This document shows, piece by piece, positions 7,384 through 15,652 of a DNA stretch of 64,000 nucleotides. The notes under the pieces are model-generated. The model did not search any database. It saw nothing but the letters and a program-made list of their open reading frames with translations, and was not told the origin of the DNA. The position numbers and the translations under genes are program-made. The stretch's first letter is position 1. Each line of letters starts with the position of its first letter. Origin of the DNA: Bradyrhizobium sp. Y36 (GTDB lineage: Bacteria > Pseudomonadota > Alphaproteobacteria > Rhizobiales > Xanthobacteraceae); NCBI RefSeq assembly GCF_002531575.1, contig NZ_NWTI01000021.1, forward strand, positions 62,001 through 126,000, given 5' to 3'.

Positions 7384-8201
7384 TACGCCTTCACCTTGTT
7401 GGTCGGCCAGTTGTGGGTCTCGGCCGTCGCATCGCGGCACCAGCGGTAGAAGGCATCGTAAAGCGTCATGCCGGCCTCGAGCTGTTCGAGGTCGTCGTCA
7501 TACATGCGCGACAGCCCGAGCGAGGCAGCGAGCAGGCCGGGCGCTTCCGGCGCAAGATCTGGCCGGGCGGTGTCGGCGCCGCGCACCAGCGTCGCGAGCC
7601 GGAGCAGGGCCGGGGTGGCGATGCCGAACTCCTCGATCATGACGTCGAAGGTGCAGAGCTCGCCGCGGTGGCTCCAGAACACGTTCTCGATGTCGAAGGG
7701 CGCAGCGTTGAAGCGCTCGCCGACGGCGACCACCTCGGACGGTGCCACGTACAGGAACACCGCATTGGGGTCGACGAAGCGGCGGATCAGCCAGGGGCAG
7801 GCGATGCGATCGACCTTCGGCCGCGCCCGCGTCACCCAGACGGTGCGCCCTTTGGCATCGCGCGGCGGCAGCTTGCGGGCGTCGACCAGCGGCAGCTTGG
7901 CCGCCTTCCAGCCCTCAAAGCCGTCCTCCAGGGTTTCGGCCTCGGCGCCGAGTTGTCTCAGCCAGGCGGCCGTGCCCTGCGCCAGCTTGGCGCCGCGCAG
8001 GCAGGAGACGATGGCGGAGCGGCCGGCAAATGCGCCGCCCCATTCCGCGACGGTCTCGTGGCTGAGCTTGATCGAGCCGGGAATCAGCCGCCGGTCGGCG
8101 GCAAAATCCTCCTCGGTGCGGACATCGATCAGGACAGGAGCATTGGCCGTGCCGATCAGGCGCGCCAGCTTGTCGGATGAAATGGTCGTGAAAGTAGGCA
8201 T
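7383..8201 (-). CDS. chrB: Rhodanese-ChrB fusion, chromate resistance protein
   Basis: A 272-residue protein with two parts. Residues 1-105 or so form a rhodanese domain with the active-site loop SCLRGAK, whose Cys could carry a persulfide. The rest matches the C-terminal domain of ChrB: VWVTRARPKVDRIACPWLIRRFVDP (in part), FDIENVFWSHRGELCTFD and later LYDAFYRWC. ChrB proteins regulate or assist chromate efflux; this form lacks the usual N-terminal DNA-binding part and has a rhodanese instead. The ATG at 8201 has GAGGA about 9 bases upstream; an alternative at 8273 does not. Its stop overlaps the chrA start by one base. Confidence 0.88.
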   Translation of the reverse strand: MPTFTTISSDKLARLIGTANAPVLIDVRTEEDFAADRRLIPGSIKLSHETVAEWGGAFAGRSAIVSCLRGAKLAQGTAAWLRQLGAEAETLEDGFEGWKAAKLPLVDARKLPPRDAKGRTVWVTRARPKVDRIACPWLIRRFVDPNAVFLYVAPSEVVAVGERFNAAPFDIENVFWSHRGELCTFDVMIEEFGIATPALLRLATLVRGADTARPDLAPEAPGLLAASLGLSRMYDDDLEQLEAGMTLYDAFYRWCRDATAETHNWPTNKVKA

Positions 8202-8360
8202 GTTGTTGCGTCCTCGCAAAAACCGAACGGGACGCGATACTTGGGCATGTCGCCTCGTGGGGAGATCGCTCAAATCCCCATGAGGCAGATTACATCGAAA
8301 CTAAGAAGCACTGTCAATCCGGGGAACGACTGGACCTTAGAAAAGTGCTGCCCGCCGGTC

Positions 8361-8366
8361 TATAAT
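8361..8366 (+). promoter_or_regulatory. Possible -10 element before dmeF
   Basis: A perfect TATAAT lies 36 bases before the dmeF ATG in the divergent chrB/dmeF gap. No convincing -35 is seen at 16-18 bases (CTTAGA at N19 is poor), so a regulator may assist. CTGGAG at 8390-8395 is the ribosome site. Confidence 0.35.
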
Positions 8367-8401
8367 GAACCTCAACGGACCTGAATCTCCTGGAGAATTC
8401 G

Positions 8402-9373
8402 ATGCACTCGCATTCCATCGAGCAATGGACTCACGACCACGCCTTCCTGGGCGAGAAGCACGACGAGAACGAGCGGCGCACCTGGCTCGTCGTCGTCCTG
8501 ACGCTGGTCATGATGGTCGGCGAGATCGTGGCCGGCTCGCTGTTCGGCTCGATGGCGCTGCTCGCCGATGGCTGGCACATGGGCACGCATGCGGCCGCGC
8601 TCGGCATCGCCGCCTTCGCCTACCGCTTCGCCCGCCGGCATCTGGGGAATGCGCATTTCACCTTCGGCACCGGCAAGTTCGGCGATCTCGCCGCCTTCGC
8701 CAGCGCGATCATTTTGGGATTGATCGCGGTCGAGATCGCCTATGAGAGCGTGCTGCGGCTGATCAATCCGGTGCCGATCGTCTATGGCGAGGCGATAGCC
8801 GTGGCCGCGCTCGGCCTTGGCGTCAATCTCGCCAGCGCGTGGCTGCTGCGCGACAACCATGACCACCATCACGGCCATGCGCACGGCCACAGCCATGCGC
8901 ATGACGATCATGACCACGACCACGATCATCACGGCCATCACCACCGTCATCACGACAACAATCTGCGCGCGGCCTACGTCCACGTCATGACCGACGCGGC
9001 GACCTCGGTGCTGGCGATCGCCGCGCTCGCGGTGGCCATGTATTCGGGATGGGTCTGGGCCGATCCCGCCGTCGGCCTGATCGGCAGCGCGGTGATCGCG
9101 AGCTGGGCCTTCGGCCTCGTCAAGTCATCGGGCGCGGTGTTGCTCGACGTGCGGGCCGACGAGAAGCTGGAGCGGGTGATCCGCTCGCGCATGGAGGCCG
9201 GCGACGATCGCGTCACCGACCTGCATCTGTGGCAGGTCGGCCCCGGCCATTGTGCCGTGCTGCTCTCGGTGGTGTCGGACAAGCCGAAGCCGCCGGCGGT
9301 CTACAAGCGGCGGCTCGCCGGATTGAAGGGCCTCAGCCATGTCACGGTGGAGGTCGAGACCTGTCCGCATTGA
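8402..9373 (+). CDS. dmeF: Cation diffusion facilitator, DmeF-type divalent metal exporter
   Basis: A 323-residue CDF protein with six probable membrane helices. The first metal-site helix shows LLADGWHMGTHAAAL, where most zinc CDFs have HxxxD; the partner helix has VMTDAATSV. Between helices IV and V is a His/Asp-rich loop (about residues 152-182, repeated HDH and HGH). The H-D-H residues at the start of the chain (TNHD-like HDHAFLGEKHDENERRT) are typical of DmeF, which exports cobalt and nickel in rhizobia. It diverges from the chromate operon. No DmeR repressor gene is beside it here, unlike in many rhizobia. Confidence 0.88.
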   Translation: MHSHSIEQWTHDHAFLGEKHDENERRTWLVVVLTLVMMVGEIVAGSLFGSMALLADGWHMGTHAAALGIAAFAYRFARRHLGNAHFTFGTGKFGDLAAFASAIILGLIAVEIAYESVLRLINPVPIVYGEAIAVAALGLGVNLASAWLLRDNHDHHHGHAHGHSHAHDDHDHDHDHHGHHHRHHDNNLRAAYVHVMTDAATSVLAIAALAVAMYSGWVWADPAVGLIGSAVIASWAFGLVKSSGAVLLDVRADEKLERVIRSRMEAGDDRVTDLHLWQVGPGHCAVLLSVVSDKPKPPAVYKRRLAGLKGLSHVTVEVETCPH

Positions 9374-9459
9374 CTTGCCCGCATTGACATGGCCGGAATT
9401 CTGTCGCGCGGCCGGGGTTGAACTTCGGTCGCGGCATGCACGGCCGCAAGGGAGGACCC

Positions 9460-10290
9460 ATGATGCGCAGGACCAAGCTCGCTCTCGCCATGGCTGCACT
9501 GGCGCTGTCAGGCGCCGCGGCATCGGCGCAATCGGACAAGAGCGGTGTCGAGAAGCTCTACGTGCTCAATTGCGGGGAGGGCACCGCGGGCGACATCTCG
9601 CGCTGGACGCCCGGGCTGAACGAAGGCAAGACGATGGATTTCGTCGACACCTGCTATCTGATCAAGCACACCAAGGGCTGGTTCCTGTGGGACACCGGCA
9701 TCGCCGATTCCGTTGCCGCGATGCCCAATGGTCTCGCGCCGGCCGATCCCAAGGCCGTCACCTGGCGCCGGCCGAAGACGCTGGCCGGACAGCTCGAGCA
9801 GCTCGGCGTCAAGCCGGACGACGTCAAGGCCATGGCGGTCTCGCACACGCATCCGGACCATACCGGCAATGTCGAGCTGTTCCCGCAGTCGATGCTCTAC
9901 GTGCAGAAAGCCGAATATGACTGGCCCGGCGCCAACAACGCGCCGCGCTTCAAGCCTTCGCACCCGGCCGAGCTGCTCAGCGGCGACAAGGACGTGTTCG
10001 GCGACGGCAGCGTGACCATCCTGTCGACGCCCGGCCACACGCCCGGGCACCAGTCGCTGCTGGTGAAACTGCCCAAGACCGGCGCGGTGGTGCTGTCGGG
10101 CGATGCCGTGCACTTCAAGGACAATTGGGACAACCGCCGTGTCCCCAGCATGAATGTCGACAAGGACCAGACCACGGCCTCGATGCAGAAGATCGCGGAC
10201 ACGCTCGCCAGGGAGAAGGCGCAGCTCTGGATCAATCACGACAAGGCCCAGCGCGACAGCCAGAAGATGGCGCCGGAGTTTTACGACTGA
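9460..10290 (+). CDS. Exported metallo-beta-lactamase fold hydrolase, AHL-lactonase-like
   Basis: A 276-residue protein with a clear signal peptide (about residues 1-24, ending GAAASAQ). The mature part has the dinuclear metal motif SHTHPDHTGN (HxHxDH), a later metal His in STPGHTPGHQS, the bridging Asp in LSGDAVHF and a final His in WINHDKAQ. It is closest in layout to the N-acyl homoserine lactonase group of the superfamily, but the signal peptide would place it in the periplasm, so lactonase activity is inference. Two ATGs are adjacent (9460 and 9463); GGAGG ends 4 bases before the first. Confidence 0.82.
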   Translation: MMRRTKLALAMAALALSGAAASAQSDKSGVEKLYVLNCGEGTAGDISRWTPGLNEGKTMDFVDTCYLIKHTKGWFLWDTGIADSVAAMPNGLAPADPKAVTWRRPKTLAGQLEQLGVKPDDVKAMAVSHTHPDHTGNVELFPQSMLYVQKAEYDWPGANNAPRFKPSHPAELLSGDKDVFGDGSVTILSTPGHTPGHQSLLVKLPKTGAVVLSGDAVHFKDNWDNRRVPSMNVDKDQTTASMQKIADTLAREKAQLWINHDKAQRDSQKMAPEFYD

Positions 10291-10370
10291 TCCAGCGCGG
10301 GTGCTGCTGCCATGATGGTGGCAGCAGCATCGTGCTAGGGGCGGCGGAAGCTCCACGATGGGAGACGAAG

Positions 10371-11249
10371 GTGGGGGAGTGGCTCGGGGTTGCGATCGCG
10401 CTGGTCTCGAGCAGCATTGGCGGAACCGCCGCGGCGATCACCCGCTATCTCGTCGGCGGCGCAGATCCCATCCTGCTGGCGATCCTGCGCTGGGGCATCG
10501 GCTTTCTCTGCCTGCTGCCGTGTGCGCTGCTGCTACGCGTGCGCTGGCCGCAACGGTCCGACTGGCCGGCCGTGGCCGGGCTCGGTATCTGCTTCTTCGG
10601 CGTGTTCTTCATCCTCTACAACATCGCGGTATCCTACACGACCGCAGCGCGCGCCAGCCTTGCGCTGGCGACGCTGCCGCTCCACACCATGGTGGTCGGC
10701 GCGATCCTCGGCGTCGAGCGATTGACGACGCGCAAGATCACGGGCGTCGGTATCGCCGTGCTCGGCGTGGCGGCGGCGCTGGCGACGGGCCTCGCGCAGA
10801 GTCCGCCGGGCGCCTGGCGCGGCGAGCTGATCATGACCGGCGCGGTGTTCTGCATGGCCTTCTACAACGTGCTGTCGCGGCCGCTGATGCAGCGCTCCAG
10901 TGCGCTCGGCTTTCTCACGGTCGGAATGGGCGCGGGGGCTGCGGTGCTGATACTGGCGGGCCTGGCGAAAGGCAGCTTCGCGGCGCTCGATCGTTTCACC
11001 ACGGCACAATGGATCGCCGGCGTTTATCTCGGCATTGGCGGCGGTGCGCTCGCCTTCATCCTCTGGGTCATGGCCTTGGGGCGGGCGACGCCGACGCGGG
11101 TTGCCAACACGATGACGGTCAATCCGATCGCCGCAGCTCTGCTCGCGGCGCTCTTGATCGGCGAGCCGATTACGCCAAATCTTCTGGTGGGGCTGGTGGC
11201 GGTGTTCGCCGGCATCTGGATTGCGACCGGCGAGACGAACCCGGCCTAG
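10371..11249 (+). CDS. EamA/DMT-family transporter
   Basis: A 292-residue, ten-helix protein of the drug/metabolite transporter superfamily with two EamA repeats: the first ends near residue 130, the second holds the typical GVYLGIGGGALAFILWVMAL and NPIAAALLAALLIGEPI. The GTG at 10371 has GGAG 6 bases before it; the open frame further upstream overlaps the preceding gene and is not coding. EamA proteins export or exchange small metabolites; the substrate is unknown. Its stop codon and that of the small membrane protein on the other strand overlap in the four bases CTAG, so the two genes converge with no spacer. Confidence 0.85.
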   Translation: MGEWLGVAIALVSSSIGGTAAAITRYLVGGADPILLAILRWGIGFLCLLPCALLLRVRWPQRSDWPAVAGLGICFFGVFFILYNIAVSYTTAARASLALATLPLHTMVVGAILGVERLTTRKITGVGIAVLGVAAALATGLAQSPPGAWRGELIMTGAVFCMAFYNVLSRPLMQRSSALGFLTVGMGAGAAVLILAGLAKGSFAALDRFTTAQWIAGVYLGIGGGALAFILWVMALGRATPTRVANTMTVNPIAAALLAALLIGEPITPNLLVGLVAVFAGIWIATGETNPA

Positions 11250-11437
11250 CTTTTTGGCGCGGTTGCCGCGGGCGGGCTCGTCTCCGGCGTCTTCTTCGGC
11301 TTCAGCGAGCCGGCATAGAACGAGACCAGCCAGACCAGGAGAACGGCGAGCAGATAGACGCCCCAGGCCTGCGGCGGCGTGGTCGCCCAGCGCAGCAGGC
11401 CTTTGAACGTGCGGGGCGGGCGGGGCTCTTCGGTCAT
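11246..11437 (-). CDS. Small single-pass membrane protein (63 aa)
   Basis: A 63-residue protein starting MTEEPRPPRTFKGLLRW, with one membrane helix (about residues 25-43, WGVYLLAVLLVWLVSFYAG) and a Lys/Pro/Thr-rich tail. The positive residues before and after the helix leave topology uncertain. It lies downstream of, and on the same strand as, the MFS transporter gene, and ends in the CTAG shared with the convergent EamA gene. No family recognised. The hydrophobic profile argues for a real gene; a longer in-frame extension upstream overlaps the transporter gene and is rejected. Confidence 0.55.
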   Translation of the reverse strand: MTEEPRPPRTFKGLLRWATTPPQAWGVYLLAVLLVWLVSFYAGSLKPKKTPETSPPAATAPKS

Positions 11438-11484
11438 GGGCCGCTTGTGCGCGAAAGCCTTGACCCAGTCAATTCTTGGTCCGG

Positions 11485-12642
11485 TCAATCCGGCCGCGGC
11501 CTGGTGCGGATCAGGAACAACGCCGCCAGTGCCGACAAGCTGAGCGCGGATGAGACGATCAGCACCTTGGCGCCCATGACGTCGATCAGCAGGCCGAAGG
11601 CCAGCGGCGCCACGGCCTGCGCCATGCGTGCGGGGGCGCCGATGATGCCGAGACGGTAGCCGAAATCCTTCGGCCCGAAGATCGACAGCGGCAGCGTGCC
11701 ACGCGCGATCGTCAGGATGCCGTTGCCCGAGCCGTGGAACAGCGCGAATGCGCTCGCCGCGGCGCCGCCGAAGATCGCCACGACCACCGCGCCGATCGGG
11801 TGGGTGAGGCAGGCAAGCCGGGTCGACCACAGCGGATGGAAGCGGCTGAGGAAGCCAGCCTCCAACATGCGTGCACCGACCTGCGCCGGGCCGATCAGGG
11901 CGCCGGCCGCGATCGCCTCGGCCGGCGTTGCGCCCGTCGTCTCCAGGATGCGCGGGAAATGAGCGGCCATGGCGCCGGTCACGGTCCAGACCGCCGCGAA
12001 GATAAAGGCCAGCAGAAGCATGGTGCGATCGAGCGGCAGATGCGGCTTCTCGGCCGTGGCCGCCGCTCGGCTGGCGCCCTTGATCGCCGGCAGCATGAAG
12101 AAGTTGAGCGGCAGGCCGATCAGGATGTTGGCGGCCGCCCAGGCAAAGCAGGTCTCGCGCCAGCCGATATGCGACAGGCCCCAGGCAGTGAGCGGCCAGC
12201 CGACGGTGGAGGCAAAGCCCGCCATCAGCGTGATGCCGGTGATGGGTCGGCGCGCCTCGGTGCCGTAGATGCGCCCCAGCGCGGCGAAGGCGGCGTCGTA
12301 GAGCCCCATCGCCATGCCGATGCCGAGCACGAGCCAGGCGAACACCATTACCGCAACGGACTGCGAGAGCCCAAGGAGCGCGAGCCCGGCGGCGATGGTC
12401 AGGTTCGAGGCCGACAGCACCTGCCGGCCGCCGACGAGATCGATCTGCCGCCCGATCCGCGGGCCGAGCATCGCCGAGATCACCAGCGAGGCCGAGAACG
12501 CGCCGAAGATCCAGTTGGAGGAGACGCCGAGATCGCGCGCCATGGGATCGGCGATCAGCGCCGGCAGATAATAGCTGGACGCCCAGGCCAGGGTCTGCGT
12601 GGTGCCGAGCGCCAGGATGATCGGAAGCTGGCGCTGGCTCAT
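11485..12642 (-). CDS. MFS transporter
   Basis: A 385-residue major facilitator with about 12 hydrophobic segments. The loop 2-3 motif region reads LGPRIGRQIDLVGGRQVL, close to the MFS motif A (G-x-x-x-D-x-x-G-R-R). The chain begins MSQRQLPIILALGTTQTLAWASSYYLPAL, in a form common in proteobacterial single-component transporters. The ATG at 12642 is chosen because the open frame upstream is Arg/Ala/Glu-rich shadow coding against the cyclase gene; GGGA lies close to it. The substrate is unknown. It is divergent from the cyclase gene at 12808. Confidence 0.82.
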   Translation of the reverse strand: MSQRQLPIILALGTTQTLAWASSYYLPALIADPMARDLGVSSNWIFGAFSASLVISAMLGPRIGRQIDLVGGRQVLSASNLTIAAGLALLGLSQSVAVMVFAWLVLGIGMAMGLYDAAFAALGRIYGTEARRPITGITLMAGFASTVGWPLTAWGLSHIGWRETCFAWAAANILIGLPLNFFMLPAIKGASRAAATAEKPHLPLDRTMLLLAFIFAAVWTVTGAMAAHFPRILETTGATPAEAIAAGALIGPAQVGARMLEAGFLSRFHPLWSTRLACLTHPIGAVVVAIFGGAAASAFALFHGSGNGILTIARGTLPLSIFGPKDFGYRLGIIGAPARMAQAVAPLAFGLLIDVMGAKVLIVSSALSLSALAALFLIRTRPRPD

Positions 12643-12807
12643 ATTCCCGTATTTCTGGTCGCCGGTGTCATCGGTTCCATTTGCAGCTTGCGGCGCGAGC
12701 ACGTCAACAGCGCCTGCGGCATATTCGACCTGCTGTAGACGGGAGCCTTTGACGCGTAAGGATGCGCATGGCCTTCCGCTCGTCACGAATGCACGCCATA
12801 ATGGCGC

Positions 12808-14067
12808 ATGCAATTGACCTCGCGCCTTGCGTTGATGAACTGGCTCACCGGCCAGGGGCTCACGGGCCTGCCCGAAATCGAACTGCTCCGCGGCTTCTGC
12901 GAGCGCTGCTGCGCCGAAGGGCTGGAGCTGTCGCGCGCGCTCGTCGTGATCGACACGCTGCATCCGATCTACGAAGGCCGCGGCTTTCGCTGGAGCGACC
13001 GGCCCAGCAACGAGAGCGACGCGTTCGAGTACGGCTCGACCGCCGACGGCGACGCCGCCGCAAGCTGGCGCCGCTCGGTGTTCTTCCACATGCTCGAGAA
13101 TGGCCACGACGAGATGGTGATCGATCTTGCCGACGCGCCGTCGATGGATTTCTCGCAGATCGGCGAGCTCGCCGAGAAGGGCCACAAGCACTATCTCGCC
13201 TTCGTGCACCGCTTCGGCGAGAACGGCGCGCTCGGCCTGATGGACTGTCTCTATTCCTGCTGGACCACGCGGCGCGACAGCGGCTTCAGCGAAGCCGAGC
13301 TGGATTCGCTGCGCGATCTCGTGCCGGTGCTGGGGCTCGCGATCAAATCGGCGCAGCAGGTCGACATCGCGCGCACGCTCGGGCGCGTCTATCTCGGCCG
13401 CGACGCCTCCGCGCAGGTGCTGGCCGGGCGCATCTCGCGCGGCGTCACCGAGCGCATCAAGGCCGTGCTGTGGTACTCGGATTTGCGCGGCTCGACCGCG
13501 ATCAGCGAGAGCATCGGCCCGGACGAGATCATCCCGTTCCTCAACGACTATGCGCAGGCCGTAATCGACGCGATCCACGATGCCGGCGGCGACGTGCTCA
13601 AGCTGATCGGCGACGGCGTGCTCGCGATGTTCTGGGGCGAAGACATGGCGGATGCGCGGCGCGCTGCGCTGCGCGCCGAGCATCTGTTCCGCAAGAACGT
13701 CGCGGCGCTGAACAAGCGGCGGGAGGCCGACGGCCGTCCGACCACCTCGGCCTATATCGGCCTGCATGTCGGCGAGGTCTTTTACGGCAATATCGGCAGC
13801 CAGGACCGGCTCGACTTCACCGTGGTCGGCCCGACCGTCAACGAGGTCAGCCGCATCGCCTCGATGAGCCGCTCGGTCGATCGCGAATTGCTGGCGTCCT
13901 CCGAATTCTACAAGGGCCTCGACGCCGCCGGCCGGCGCTATCTCGTCTCCACCGGCCGCTATGCGCTACGCGGCATCGGCCGCGCGCAGGATCTCTACAC
14001 GCTCGACCCCGATGTCGATTCGAGCGAGCCGGTGACGGGAAGCTACGAGCGGTACCTGACGGGTTAG
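12808..14067 (+). CDS. Adenylate/guanylate cyclase, class III, soluble
   Basis: A 419-residue cytosolic cyclase. The N-terminal 190 or so residues form a sensor-like region without recognisable motif (GAF-like in position). The catalytic domain shows the two metal Asp in WYSDLRGSTAIS and IGDGVLAMFW, then HVGEVFYGNIG, DFTVVGPTVNEVSRI (transition-state Asn and Arg both present) and a substrate-side Asp in the DFT segment, as in ATP-using enzymes. It should make cAMP, probably as a homodimer. Rhizobia carry many such cyclases, each with its own sensor. It stands alone, divergent from the MFS gene. Confidence 0.87.
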   Translation: MQLTSRLALMNWLTGQGLTGLPEIELLRGFCERCCAEGLELSRALVVIDTLHPIYEGRGFRWSDRPSNESDAFEYGSTADGDAAASWRRSVFFHMLENGHDEMVIDLADAPSMDFSQIGELAEKGHKHYLAFVHRFGENGALGLMDCLYSCWTTRRDSGFSEAELDSLRDLVPVLGLAIKSAQQVDIARTLGRVYLGRDASAQVLAGRISRGVTERIKAVLWYSDLRGSTAISESIGPDEIIPFLNDYAQAVIDAIHDAGGDVLKLIGDGVLAMFWGEDMADARRAALRAEHLFRKNVAALNKRREADGRPTTSAYIGLHVGEVFYGNIGSQDRLDFTVVGPTVNEVSRIASMSRSVDRELLASSEFYKGLDAAGRRYLVSTGRYALRGIGRAQDLYTLDPDVDSSEPVTGSYERYLTG

Positions 14068-14071
14068 GTTC

Positions 14072-14211
14072 GTCGTCCCCGCGAACGCGGGGACCCATAC
14101 CGCGTGATCTATCGAATGCGGACGGTGCCAGTCCCAACGGACATGTGTAACGGCGAGCCTTCGTCAAACTTCTCCCTGGGGTTATGGGTCCCCGCGTTCG
14201 CGGGGACGACG
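14072..14211. repeat. Palindromic intergenic repeat, family B, copy 1
   Basis: The outer arms are GTCGTCCCCGCGAACGCGGGGACC and its reverse complement at 14187-14211 (each arm a hairpin around CGAACG), separated by about 90 bases of unrelated sequence. A second copy is at 26917-27053. Both lie directly downstream of a stop codon. Confidence 0.8.
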
Positions 14212-14242
14212 GCGGAAGTCGTTGCTCGAACTCCAAGCGTGG

Positions 14243-15487
14243 CTAGCACCGCGCCGCGACTTCATCTCCCACCATCGCCGGCTGCCGGTCCAGCGCCACC
14301 GCCGGCGACAGCCAGATCACCAGGGCTTGTATGCCGAACACGGCGGCCGCCAGATAAAGGCACGCTTCCGCGCTCCAGAGCCCGCCGACGATCGCACCCA
14401 GCGCTGAACCGAGTGGGCGGGCGCCGTAGCTCATGATGTTGATGGCGGAGACGCGGCCGAGCAGGCGCGGCGGCGTCACGGACTGCCGCAAGGTCGTGGT
14501 CGAGATCACCCACAGGATCGGGCCGACGCCGAGCAGGAAGAAGCTCAGGGCCGCCAGCCAGGGCGAGGCGATCAGCACCGTCAGCGCCATCACGACCGCG
14601 GCGACGAAGCCGGTGACCGGGCCGAGGCCGACCACGGTGCCGAAGGCGATGCGCTGCATCACGCGCGTGGCGAGCAGCGCGCCGATCACCATGCCGACGC
14701 CGTACATCGTCAGCACCGTGCCGACGCCGGCGGCGGTCAGGCCGAGATGGCGCACGGCATAGGGCACGAACACGGCGATCTGCAGGAACCAGCCGGTGTT
14801 GAAGATGAACTGGGTGATGAACACCGGCCGCAGCAGCGGATGGTGAAACACGAAGGCCGCGCCCTCGCGGATCTCCTGCAACGGATGGCGTCGCGGCGCC
14901 GGCGTTCGCGCGGGCTCGAAGATGCCGGAGAGCAGCACGACCGCAATCGCCGACAGTGCCGCGGCAAAGCCGAAGGCCGGACTCGCGCCCAACCATCCCA
15001 CCAGCGTGCCGCCGAGCGCAGGCCCGCTGGCAAAGGCGATGGTGCGCGCAAGCTCGATCCGCGCATTTGCGGCCGGCAGCAGCTCGGCGCTCACCAGCGA
15101 TGGCACCAGCGCCGGCGCGGCCACGCTGTAGACCACGGTGCCGCACACCGCCGTGAAGCCCAGCAGCGCCAGCAGCGGCAGATTGAGCGCGCCGAGCGCC
15201 AGCAGCAGCACGATCGTGGCAAGCGCTGCGGCCCGCAGCGCCTCGGCCCCCGCCATCAGCGAGCGACGCGAGATGCGGTCGGCGAGCAGGCCGGCCGGAA
15301 TCGCGAAGAGGACGAAGGGCAGGGTCAGTGCGGTCTGCAACAGGCCGGTCTGGCCTTCCGCCACTCCGAGCGTGAGCACGGCGACGATGGGGGCGGCGGC
15401 CAAAGCGATCTGCTCGGCGGACTGCGCCGCGAGGTTGGACCAGGCCAGGCGGCCAAAGGTGTCGGGGAGGCGCGGCGGGTTTGACAT
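14243..15487 (-). CDS. MFS transporter, enterobactin-exporter-like (MFS_3)
   Basis: A 414-residue, roughly 12-helix transporter beginning [37 protein letters not shown]. Motif A appears as [16 protein letters not shown]. Two charged segments around residues 195-215 form the central loop ([23 protein letters not shown]). The overall pattern is that of the MFS_3/EntS group, which exports siderophores and drugs. ATG at 15487 is the first start of the hydrophobic chain. It is divergent from mntH, with the Mur-like operator in the shared gap; whether iron or manganese controls it too is not shown. Confidence 0.8.
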   Translation of the reverse strand: MSNPPRLPDTFGRLAWSNLAAQSAEQIALAAAPIVAVLTLGVAEGQTGLLQTALTLPFVLFAIPAGLLADRISRRSLMAGAEALRAAALATIVLLLALGALNLPLLALLGFTAVCGTVVYSVAAPALVPSLVSAELLPAANARIELARTIAFASGPALGGTLVGWLGASPAFGFAAALSAIAVVLLSGIFEPARTPAPRRHPLQEIREGAAFVFHHPLLRPVFITQFIFNTGWFLQIAVFVPYAVRHLGLTAAGVGTVLTMYGVGMVIGALLATRVMQRIAFGTVVGLGPVTGFVAAVVMALTVLIASPWLAALSFFLLGVGPILWVISTTTLRQSVTPPRLLGRVSAINIMSYGARPLGSALGAIVGGLWSAEACLYLAAAVFGIQALVIWLSPAVALDRQPAMVGDEVAARC

Positions 15488-15607
15488 GGCTCATTTCCTG
15501 CAAAGTCGGATGGGCGCGAGTATCCGGCTCCGGGGCCCGTCAAACCCACCCGGTTTCCGACAGGGGCGAATATCGGCCGGGAGGGGAACCGATGCAGCCA
15601 GATGCAT

Positions 15608-15624
15608 TTGCAAATGAGTTGCAA
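15608..15624. promoter_or_regulatory. Candidate Mur/Fur-family operator overlapping the mntH promoter
   Basis: TTGCAAATGAGTTGCAA is two TTGCAA half-sites 5 bases apart, in the same style as the MUR boxes described before mntH in rhizobia. The right half-site (15619-15624) can serve as -35, with TATTCT at 15641-15646 as -10 after 16 bases, so repressor and polymerase would compete. The predicted transcript start falls at about the ATG at 15653. Confidence 0.6.
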
Positions 15625-15652
15625 TAAGAACGAAGTTGGGTATTCTGGCCTC

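Noticed and set aside
6169-7449. Long plus-strand open frame (426 codons) opposite chrA
   Set aside because: Its product is His/Glu/Arg-rich without structure, and the minus strand carries a complete ChrA with all motifs. It is a shadow due to high GC.
12643-13767. N-terminal extension of the MFS gene at 11485-12642
   Set aside because: It lies opposite the cyclase gene and has shadow composition; the hydrophobic chain starts only at 12642.
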